Positions 35,322-41,649 of a stretch of 41,649 bases of DNA are shown here, piece after piece. The position numbers and the translations under genes were made by a program. The notes beneath the pieces are model-generated. The model made no database searches and was not told where the DNA came from. It was given only the letters and a program-made list of their open reading frames with translations. Numbering within the stretch: position 1 is the first letter of the stretch; the number at the start of each line of letters is the position of its first letter. The stretch lies in contig CAJYRQ010000001.1 of assembly GCA_913777465.1 (NCBI GenBank), positions 1-41,649 of the forward strand. The letters are read 5' to 3'. This DNA is from an uncultured Chryseobacterium sp. (GTDB lineage Bacteria; Bacteroidota; Bacteroidia; Flavobacteriales; Weeksellaceae).

Positions 35322-37187
35322 ATGAAAAAACTTCTCCTTCCTGTTATATTGATTTCATCCGCTATTGCAGCGCAGGCTCCGGCCGGCTACTACAACGGGA
35401 CAGCAGGCCTTACAGGCTATGCCCTGAAATCGAAGCTGCACGATATTATTGCAACAAAAAACATCAACTGGAATTACAGCGATCTGCAAAGTTATTACAA
35501 CCAGACCGACCTGGATAAGTATTATGATCATACGGCAACGAATACGACCTATTTACTGGACATCTATTCTGAAATTCCGTCGGGTCCGGATGCTTATGAG
35601 TATACTTCCGCACAGATGATCGGCAGCGCATCTGGTGAGGGCCTGGGGTGGAACCGTGAACATATGATGCCGCAGAGTACATTTTACAGCAATTACCCGA
35701 TGTATTCCGATCTTTTTTATATAGTTCCTACGGATGCATACATCAATCAGCGCAGGAGCAATTATCCTTATGGAGTTGTAGGCAACACGATTTATTATAC
35801 GTTCTCCAATTCTTCCAGGATTGGCAACTGCGCAATTCCCGGAGTATCTTATACCGGAAGGGTGTATGAGCCGATCAATGAATTTAAAGGGGATATTGCC
35901 AGAAGTTTGCTGTATTTCGCCGTACGGTACGAAGGGAAACTAGGTACTTTCAATTTTAACAACGATACCAGTCCTACTTCCGACACCAACCCGCTGGACG
36001 GAACGGAAGAGCGGTCGTACGATCCGGCTTACATCGCTATGCTTCTTCAGTGGCATCAGCAGGATCCGGTTTCACAAAGAGAAATCGACCGCAATAATTC
36101 GGTGTACACCATACAGAACAATCGGAATCCTTTCATCGACAATCCTTCATGGGCAAATGCCATCTGGAGCCAGACCGCTGATGCTGTGGCACCGCAGGCT
36201 CCGATAAATCTGTCAGCAATTCAAAATAGCGCTTATTTTACGACCCTAAGCTGGACCCCAAGTACAAGCACGGATGTAATCGGCTATAAAATTTACCAGA
36301 ACGGAACATTGATTGCGTCAACAAAGAATACAACCTTTACGGCAGATCATTTAACGCCTTCCACGGTTTATACTTTTACCGTAAAAGCTTATGACAACGG
36401 ATATCTTCTCTCTCCGGACAGCAATACGGTTTCTTCAACAACACTGGCTTCCGATACTTATGCCAAAGATATTATGATCACCAAATATCTTGAAGGAACA
36501 TCGAATAACAAAGGATTGGAAATTACCAATAAAACAGGCCACCCCGTAAATCTCAGCGATTACCGTTTATCTATTCAGCTACCAAGCAACAGCAATTATT
36601 ACTACCCTGCTCCTTACGAAATGGAAGGTATATTGCAGAATGACGAATCTATAGTAGTGCTGAATCCTAATGCTAGTTTTTCGTGCTTTACGACAGGCCA
36701 AGCCAGGTTTGTGACGGCGGCCCCGCAGATGACATTTTCAGGAAGCCAGTATGTAGAATTAAGATATAAATCCTCTTCGGTAGACGCCATTGGGGTTCCG
36801 AATACAAATAATTCTTCCACTTTAGGAAATGTCTCATTATACAGAAAGGCTAATATTACCCAGCCGGTAACCACATTCAATATCAACGAATGGAATTCTT
36901 ATCCTACCGATTACTGCCAGAACCTGGGAACCCTGGCATCAGCGGAGGTTGCTCCGGTACAGCAGGATGAATTTAAAGTGTACCCGAATCCGGTAAATGA
37001 TCATATTTTTGTAAACGGAAAAACGGAAAATGTAAAATCCGCACAGATCATGGATTTTTCCGGAAAGCTGATCTATTCTGAACAAAACCCTTTCAAAAAC
37101 AAAAAAGGGATTCTTGTTCAGCTCCTCCCTGCAGGTTCCTATCTTTTGAATCTTGAGGGTAAAGTCTATCAGTTTATCAAAAAATAG
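35322..37187 (+). CDS. Secreted endonuclease I family nuclease with T9SS tail
   Basis: A 621-residue exoprotein. After a signal peptide (to about Ala17) comes an endonuclease I domain (about 20-285) with the His-Asn type active site WNREHMMPQS near 110-119. A fibronectin III domain (about 290-375, DVIGYKIYQNGT), a lamin-tail-like domain (about 380-520) and a type A sorting domain (KVYPNPVNDHIFV ... LLPAGSYLLNLEG) follow. It probably degrades extracellular DNA or RNA for nutrients. It is divergent from the acyl-CoA dehydrogenase. Confidence 0.92.
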   Translation: MKKLLLPVILISSAIAAQAPAGYYNGTAGLTGYALKSKLHDIIATKNINWNYSDLQSYYNQTDLDKYYDHTATNTTYLLDIYSEIPSGPDAYEYTSAQMIGSASGEGLGWNREHMMPQSTFYSNYPMYSDLFYIVPTDAYINQRRSNYPYGVVGNTIYYTFSNSSRIGNCAIPGVSYTGRVYEPINEFKGDIARSLLYFAVRYEGKLGTFNFNNDTSPTSDTNPLDGTEERSYDPAYIAMLLQWHQQDPVSQREIDRNNSVYTIQNNRNPFIDNPSWANAIWSQTADAVAPQAPINLSAIQNSAYFTTLSWTPSTSTDVIGYKIYQNGTLIASTKNTTFTADHLTPSTVYTFTVKAYDNGYLLSPDSNTVSSTTLASDTYAKDIMITKYLEGTSNNKGLEITNKTGHPVNLSDYRLSIQLPSNSNYYYPAPYEMEGILQNDESIVVLNPNASFSCFTTGQARFVTAAPQMTFSGSQYVELRYKSSSVDAIGVPNTNNSSTLGNVSLYRKANITQPVTTFNINEWNSYPTDYCQNLGTLASAEVAPVQQDEFKVYPNPVNDHIFVNGKTENVKSAQIMDFSGKLIYSEQNPFKNKKGILVQLLPAGSYLLNLEGKVYQFIKK

Positions 37188-37226
37188 CTATCGGATTGCC
37201 GTTTAGTTATTTGCATTAAAATCGAC

Positions 37227-37307
37227 ATAAGCAGATGTACCGATAATTATTATCTATAAGTATATCTGCTTATATTTTTTATTTATAAGTAATTATGCTT
37301 ATATTTG
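37227..37307 (+). promoter_or_regulatory. Double palindrome and -7 box upstream of SatD-family gene
   Basis: Two 20-bp near-palindromes, TATAAGTATATCTGCTTATA (37255-37274) and TATAAGTAATTATGCTTATA (37284-37303), share half-sites TATAAGYA/TRCTTATA and start 29 bases apart. A third half-site, ATAAGCAGAT, at 37227-37236 is the exact complement of 37264-37273. The second palindrome overlaps the -7 box TATATTTG (37300-37307). This is an operator array; the encoded protein's own C-terminal helix-turn-helix is the likely ligand (inference). Confidence 0.7.
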
Positions 37308-37311
37308 CAGA

Positions 37312-37917
37312 ATGATAGCGGTCATTACCGGAGATATTATAAATTCACAACACGCGGAAACAGAGGTTTGGATCACCAGACTTAAAAATCTTCTCGACAA
37401 ATGGGGAAGCGCTCCCGAGACATGGGAAATCTACAGGGGCGACGAATTCCAGTTCAAGTGTAATATCGACGACGTGTTCTGGCGTTTCTTAGCTATAAAA
37501 TCATTAATCAGGAGTCAGGAAAATTTAGATGTGCGCATGGCCATCGGGATCGGTGAAGAAAATTTTTCTTCCGGAAAGATTACCGAATCCAACGGAACGG
37601 CATACGTGCATTCCGGAAGGCTGCTGAACGATCTGAAAAATGACGGTCACACCGTTGCCATCAAAACATCCAGTGTTTCCGTAGACCGGGACCTGAATAT
37701 TCTGCTGAAATGGTCTTCTAAGGATTTTGACAGCTGGACGATGGCCACCGCAGAGATCATTCACGAAATGATCATGAATAAAGACCTCACGCAGGAAGAT
37801 CTTGCGAAGAAGTTTGCGATTTCCCAATCTTCCGTAAGCCAGCGGCTGAAACGGGCAAACTATGAACTGATCGCCGAAACCAACCAGTATTTCAGAAAAA
37901 AAATCTCCGAACTCTAA
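37312..37917 (+). CDS. SatD-family protein with C-terminal helix-turn-helix
   Basis: A 201-residue protein resembling the SatD family (start MIAVITGDIINS). Residues 41-50 contain GDEFQ (43-47), and RMAIGIGEE lies at 75-83; together these recall the strand-loop and following strand of nucleotidyl cyclase/GGDEF folds, although the classic GG is not complete. The C-terminal part (about 159-187, LTQEDLAKKFAISQSSVSQRL) is a clear helix-turn-helix. The ATG is five bases after the -7 box, so the message may be almost leaderless. DUF3307 follows after two bases. Biochemical function is not known. Confidence 0.8.
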   Translation: MIAVITGDIINSQHAETEVWITRLKNLLDKWGSAPETWEIYRGDEFQFKCNIDDVFWRFLAIKSLIRSQENLDVRMAIGIGEENFSSGKITESNGTAYVHSGRLLNDLKNDGHTVAIKTSSVSVDRDLNILLKWSSKDFDSWTMATAEIIHEMIMNKDLTQEDLAKKFAISQSSVSQRLKRANYELIAETNQYFRKKISEL

Positions 37918-37919
37918 GC

Positions 37920-38615
37920 ATGATTTTTATCCAGCTCATATTCGCACATTTATTGGGAGATTTTATTCTTCAGCCGGATTCATGGGTTGCAGAGAAGGAA
38001 AGCAAAAAAATGAAGAGCGGCTATCTGTATCTTCATGTGCTGATTCATACGGTTTTAAGCTTTATCTTTTTATGGAATATTGAGCTTTGGTGGATCGCAC
38101 TGATTTTCGGAATTTCACATCTGATGATCGATGTCTCCAAATTGAGTTTTCAGACCATTCAAAATAAAAAAAGCTGGTTCTTCTTCGATCAGACGCTGCA
38201 TATTCTGGTGATTGCCGGAATTTCCTTTTATTCAAACGAATTCAATTTTGAATTTTTAAAAGATACAAACCTCTTAAAAGTAGTAGCGGGTGCCGTATTT
38301 CTGACGACGCCGGCTTCGGTTTTCATCAGGATACTGCTGTCTTCCTGGACCCCGGTTCCGGAAACCGCAGGAAATCTGCAGACCGAATCTTTATCGAGTG
38401 CCGGAAAATATATCGGGATCCTGGAGCGTTTAATGGTTTTCACCTTTATCATAGTGAATCATTGGGAAGGTGTCGGTTTTATGGTAGCAGCAAAATCCGT
38501 ATTCAGATTCAGCGACCTGGCGCAGGCTAAACAGAGAAAGCTAACGGAATATGTGCTGATCGGGACGCTGCTGAGTTTCGGGATGGCGGTTTTAACAGGA
38601 ATTTTAATTAAGTAA
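37920..38615 (+). CDS. DUF3307 family membrane protein
   Basis: A 231-residue polytopic inner-membrane protein of the DUF3307 family. The N-terminal signature FIQLIFAHLLGDFILQPDSWVAEK carries a conserved His and Asp inside a helix, followed by HVLIHTVLSF and GISHLMIDVSKL, which add further His/Asp residues in helices and suggest a metal or phospho-ligand site. No function is known. It is translated two bases after the SatD-like gene, so the two probably work together. Confidence 0.82.
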   Translation: MIFIQLIFAHLLGDFILQPDSWVAEKESKKMKSGYLYLHVLIHTVLSFIFLWNIELWWIALIFGISHLMIDVSKLSFQTIQNKKSWFFFDQTLHILVIAGISFYSNEFNFEFLKDTNLLKVVAGAVFLTTPASVFIRILLSSWTPVPETAGNLQTESLSSAGKYIGILERLMVFTFIIVNHWEGVGFMVAAKSVFRFSDLAQAKQRKLTEYVLIGTLLSFGMAVLTGILIK

Positions 38616-38646
38616 TATAAATCTAACTAAAAAGTAATTTCAGAAA

Positions 38647-39366
38647 ATGGAAAAGAAAGAAATGTTGTACGAAGGTAAGGCAAAACAGGTATTTGCTACC
38701 GATAATCCCAATGAAGTCGTAGTACGTTTCAAAGACGACGCTACGGCATTTAATGCTCAGAAAAGAGGATCTGTGGATCTTAAGGGAGAAATGAACAATG
38801 CGATCACCACTCTTATTTTTGAATATTTAAATGAAAAAGGGATTAAGACTCATTTCATTAAACAACTGGACGAAAGAGAGCAATTGGTAAAAAAAGTATC
38901 GATCATTCCTCTGGAAATGGTGGTAAGAAATTATTCCGCAGGAAGCATGGCTCAGAGATTAGGGGTGGAAGAAGGCATCAAATCGCCGGTGACGATCTTC
39001 GATATCTGCTACAAGAAAGACGAATTGGGAGATCCGCTGATCAACGATCACCACGCAGTTTTCTTAGGCGCTGCAACTTACGAGGAGCTTGATGAGATGT
39101 ATGAGCTGACTTCAGACATCAACGAAATCCTGATCGATCTTTTTGATAAAATGAACATCATCCTGGTTGATTTCAAAATCGAATTGGGAAAAACGGCAGA
39201 CGGCGAGATCATCCTGGCAGATGAAATATCTCCGGATACATGCAGACTTTGGGACAAAGACACCATGAAGAAGCTGGATAAAGACCGCTTCAGAAGAGAT
39301 CTTGGTGAGGTTACCGAAGCCTATGTGGAGATCCACAACCGATTGAAAGCTGTTCTTGGCAAGTAA
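38647..39366 (+). CDS. purC: Phosphoribosylaminoimidazole-succinocarboxamide synthase
   Basis: SAICAR synthase, 239 residues, the eighth step of IMP synthesis (CAIR plus aspartate and ATP). [16 protein letters not shown] is the family start, [17 protein letters not shown] and [14 protein letters not shown] are later signatures. It is 31 bases after the DUF3307 gene with no terminator or clear promoter between, so read-through is possible. purF follows after 104 bases. Confidence 0.97.
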   Translation: MEKKEMLYEGKAKQVFATDNPNEVVVRFKDDATAFNAQKRGSVDLKGEMNNAITTLIFEYLNEKGIKTHFIKQLDEREQLVKKVSIIPLEMVVRNYSAGSMAQRLGVEEGIKSPVTIFDICYKKDELGDPLINDHHAVFLGAATYEELDEMYELTSDINEILIDLFDKMNIILVDFKIELGKTADGEIILADEISPDTCRLWDKDTMKKLDKDRFRRDLGEVTEAYVEIHNRLKAVLGK

Positions 39367-39385
39367 ATAAAAGCATAGATCCATC

Positions 39386-39429
39386 AGATGCAGAATTTTT
39401 TATTTAACATAATGTCAGGTTCTGCATCT
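39386..39429. promoter_or_regulatory. 10-bp inverted repeat between purC and purF
   Basis: AGATGCAGAA (39386-39395) and TTCTGCATCT (39420-39429) are exact complements with a 24-base spacer that holds six T residues near its start. A further 12-bp palindrome TAATCTAGATTA is at 39448-39459. Role unknown; it could be an operator or an mRNA hairpin. Confidence 0.5.
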
Positions 39430-39470
39430 AATGAGTATCTGTCAACATAATCTAGATTAGAAAAAATAGA

Positions 39471-40970
39471 ATGAAAAGTTTAGACATTCATAAAAGTGAA
39501 TATTTAAAACAATTTGAAACCCAGACCTACGGAAGAAATCTTTTCAGAACGCAGGAAGAGGAAAGACTGGATGCTCCCAACGAGGAGTGTGGGATCTTCG
39601 GAATGTATTCTGACGATGATCTGGACACGTTCTCGCTTTCACAGTTCGGGCTTTTTGCCTTACAGCACAGAGGCCAGGAAGCCTGCGGTATTTCTGTTTT
39701 AAAGAACGGAAGGATCACGAATATGAAGGACGAAGGGCTGGTTTTGGATGTGTATAAAGAAATTCCGGATCCGGAAACTTTTATGGGAAATTCTGCCATC
39801 GGGCATACCCGCTACACGACGGCAGGAGACAAAAAGAAATACAATTTCCAGCCGTTCTTTGCCAAAAACGAATATGACCAGATCATCCTTTCCATTGCGC
39901 ATAACGGAAACCTGACCAATGCCAAGGAGCTGAAAACGGAACTTGAAGCGGAAGGCGTGGTTTTCAGGGCAACTTCAGATTCCGAAGTGATTTTAAGGCT
40001 GATCCAGAAAAATTTAGACTTAGGTCTTCGCGGAGCCATTAAAGCCACTATGGAAAAAATCGAAGGGGCTTATTCGGTAGTGGGCATGACGAGAAACAAA
40101 TTCTTTGCCTTCAGGGATTTCAACGGAATCAGACCGTTGGTTCTCGGAGCGATTAATGAAAATTCTTACGTTGTTGCTTCCGAATCGGTAGCTTTGGACG
40201 CTGTGGGAGCGCAGTACGTGCGTGATATTTTGCCGGGGGAAATCATTTATACCAATGAAAACGAACCGGGAAAACTTCATTCTTATATGGTGGACGAAGA
40301 AAAAGGAAAGCAGAGAATCTGTTCTTTCGAGTACATCTATTTCGCCAGACCCGACTCTTCTTTAGAAAATATCAACGTATATGAAATCAGGGAAAAATCG
40401 GGCGAAAAGATCTGGCATCAGGCTCCGGTAGAAGCAGATGTGGTAATCGGGGTTCCGGATTCGGGGGTTCCTGCTGCCATCGGGTTCTCCAAAGCTTCAG
40501 GCATTCCTTTCCGTCCTGTTCTGATCAAGAACCGGTATATCGGAAGAAGCTTCATCGTACCAACCCAGGAAATGAGAGAAAGGGTAGTGAACCTGAAACT
40601 GAATCCGATTATTTCAGAAATTAAAGATAAAAGGGTAGTGATCATCGATGATTCCATCGTTCGTGGTACCACTTCAAAAAGGCTGGTGAAGATCCTGAAA
40701 GATGCCGGTGTAAAAGAAATCCACTTCAGAAGTGTTTCTCCGCCGATCATTGCACCATGTTATTTAGGAATAGATACGCCTTCCAAGGATGATCTTATTT
40801 CAGCGAACATGTCTACGGAACAGCTGAGAGATTATCTGGGCGTAGATTCCCTTGAATTCCTAAGCGTAGAAAACCTGAAAGACATTTTGGGTTCAGCCAA
40901 CCACTGCTTCGGATGCTTTACCGAACAGTATCCTGTCGGAAAAGGAGAAGAGGTGGAATTATTTAATTAA
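39471..40970 (+). CDS. purF: Amidophosphoribosyltransferase
   Basis: The first committed purine step: glutamine plus PRPP gives phosphoribosylamine. The nucleophile Cys40 opens the CGIFG motif after a long 39-residue lead, presumably cleaved to free the Cys. The PRPP loop VVIIDDSIVRGTTSKR is near 387-402. Cys284 (ICSFEYIYFARPDS), Cys430 (IAPCYLG), Cys479 and Cys482 (HCFGCF) match the four [4Fe-4S] ligands of the Bacillus-type enzyme, so this is the iron-sulfur subclass. At 499 residues it is slightly long because of the lead. A terminator follows. Confidence 0.96.
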   Translation: MKSLDIHKSEYLKQFETQTYGRNLFRTQEEERLDAPNEECGIFGMYSDDDLDTFSLSQFGLFALQHRGQEACGISVLKNGRITNMKDEGLVLDVYKEIPDPETFMGNSAIGHTRYTTAGDKKKYNFQPFFAKNEYDQIILSIAHNGNLTNAKELKTELEAEGVVFRATSDSEVILRLIQKNLDLGLRGAIKATMEKIEGAYSVVGMTRNKFFAFRDFNGIRPLVLGAINENSYVVASESVALDAVGAQYVRDILPGEIIYTNENEPGKLHSYMVDEEKGKQRICSFEYIYFARPDSSLENINVYEIREKSGEKIWHQAPVEADVVIGVPDSGVPAAIGFSKASGIPFRPVLIKNRYIGRSFIVPTQEMRERVVNLKLNPIISEIKDKRVVIIDDSIVRGTTSKRLVKILKDAGVKEIHFRSVSPPIIAPCYLGIDTPSKDDLISANMSTEQLRDYLGVDSLEFLSVENLKDILGSANHCFGCFTEQYPVGKGEEVELFN

Positions 40971-40991
40971 AATTTTTAGCTTAAATAAAAC

Positions 40992-41027
40992 AAAACCCGG
41001 AATTTCATCGAAATCCGGGTTTTTTTA
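40992..41027 (+). terminator. Terminator after purF (bidirectional)
   Basis: AAAACCCGG (40992-41000) pairs with CCGGGTTTT, with an extended ATTTC/GAAAT inner stem and three-base loop, then a T-run. The A-run on the left lets it serve the convergent beta-barrel gene too. Confidence 0.92.
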
Positions 41028-41043
41028 TTCTATAAAAATCAGA

Positions 41044-41514
41044 TTAAAACTTATAAGCAACCCCAACCTGAAAAAGGCTGTTTCTTATAGCATCACCCTG
41101 ACCGTTTTCTATGATATTGGTAAGCCCGGCAACATACCGAGCCGTAACACCGAAGCCCTGTTCAAAATAGTATCCGGCTCCCAGCCCGAGACCGAAGTCG
41201 AATCCGTTGTACAGTCTCGTTGCATCTAAAGATCCGTTATCACTCTTGATCTTTTTGTTGATTGCAAAGCTGAGTTGCGGGCCTGCTTCAAGATACAGTG
41301 CAGGAAGAACATTATACTGAACCATTACAGGAACTGAAATATAATCAAGATTCAGTCTTATGCTGGGATTGTCCTTGTTTTTAGCGCCCATTCCGCTGTA
41401 CAAAACTTCCGGCTGTAAGCTGAAATTGCCGGCTACCGGAATGTTGGCAAATACGCCTCCGTAAATTCCAGTTTTTGCTTTGGCATCGTCAGAACTGATG
41501 GCCGCTACATAAGT
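41044..41514 (-). pseudogene. Outer-membrane beta-barrel protein, 5' end cut off by IS
   Basis: The reading frame holds about 156 residues of a porin-family (OmpX/PorT-like) barrel: GGVFANIPVAGNFSLQPEVL, LNLDYISVPVMVQYN, GLGAGYYFEQGFGVTARYV and a terminal FQVGVAYKF with the C-terminal aromatic needed for barrel insertion. Upstream the frame reads STYVAAISSDD and then meets a TGA at the IS boundary (41513-41520). No signal peptide or ATG is left; the only start-like codons are internal (TTG 41403). About 25 residues including the signal are missing, so it cannot be exported. Confidence 0.85.
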
Positions 41515-41649
41515 GGATCAGTAACAAAAGTTGGGGAGAAAAAGATAAAGTCTTATTTTTGTTGCATGTCTGGTGAGAACGAACTTTTAAAATTACTGCT
41601 TCCCGAATATTTAATTTCTTATTTCGAGATTGTGCGCTTTGAAGAGAGA
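41513..41649 (+). mobile_element. Insertion sequence end, right copy (partial)
   Basis: The 137 bases are a near-identical inverted copy of 114-250 (about six differences). It starts at or within two bases of 41513, where host sequence ACATAA of the barrel gene stops. The rest of the element lies beyond the window. Confidence 0.82.
41566..41649 (+). CDS. Transposase N-terminal part (partial, runs off window)
   Basis: Twenty-eight codons from ATG 41566, beginning MSGENELLKLLLPEYL, identical to the left copy apart from Gly for Ser at residue 3 and the last residue (Arg for Lys). It reads outward from the window, as does the left copy. The same family remark and doubt apply as at 1-197. Confidence 0.7.
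   Translation, partial: MSGENELLKLLLPEYLISYFEIVRFEER

Noticed and set aside
1-41649. Composite transposon reading of the two IS ends
   Set aside because: The enclosed 41 kb holds essential housekeeping genes; contig break at a repeat is simpler.

Overview
The window reads as a piece of a Flavobacteriia chromosome, most likely Chryseobacterium or a close Weeksellaceae relative. The grounds are: TAnnTTTG-type -7 boxes (some with a TTG or TTTG about 19-22 bases upstream) in front of many genes, few Shine-Dalgarno sites, three proteins with type IX secretion (T9SS) C-terminal sorting tails, a lipoprotein with a Bacteroidota surface-export signal, and family sequences typical of that group. The genus is an inference. 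Both ends lie inside copies of one insertion sequence in opposite orientation (1-250 and 41513-41649), so the window is probably a draft contig that stops at a repeat. The right-hand copy has cut off the 5' end of an outer-membrane beta-barrel gene.

Left part (600-7540, + strand): a small surface lipoprotein, an NlpC/P60 cell-wall hydrolase lipoprotein, dapD (lysine/diaminopimelate synthesis), an unrecognised membrane-anchored protein, and a tight cluster of GT87-like, GT2, polysaccharide deacetylase and GT4 genes that probably builds or modifies an envelope glycan.

Histidine operon (7544-14977, + strand): a well-formed promoter, a 15-residue leader peptide reading HHYHH, a terminator with a competing upstream segment (classical attenuation), then hisG-D-C-B-H-A-F-IE, which covers every step from PRPP to histidine except histidinol-phosphate phosphatase as a separate gene; that activity is in the bifunctional HisB.

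Middle (15000-23490, - strand): a T9SS-type M28 peptidase, then the translation block thrS-infC-rpmI-rplT, interrupted between infC and rpmI by a large GT-C-type membrane protein. infC has no in-frame ATG at a sensible place and probably starts at AUA. A conserved-looking helical protein of unknown function follows.

Leucine operon (23600-28092, + strand): leuA (short form without the allosteric domain), leuC, leuD, leuB, with an 11-bp inverted repeat upstream and palindromic repeats between leuC and leuD and after leuB.

Right part: on the - strand, a four-gene set (MazG-like, thioredoxin-like, DUF4230, small acidic protein), a large T9SS reprolysin-like protease and an acyl-CoA dehydrogenase. 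On the + strand, a T9SS endonuclease I, a SatD-family/DUF3307 pair preceded by two 20-bp palindromes overlapping its promoter, and purC-purF. The SatD/DUF3307 pair, with its operator-like array, GDEF-like motif and C-terminal helix-turn-helix, is the best candidate here for an undescribed regulatory system.
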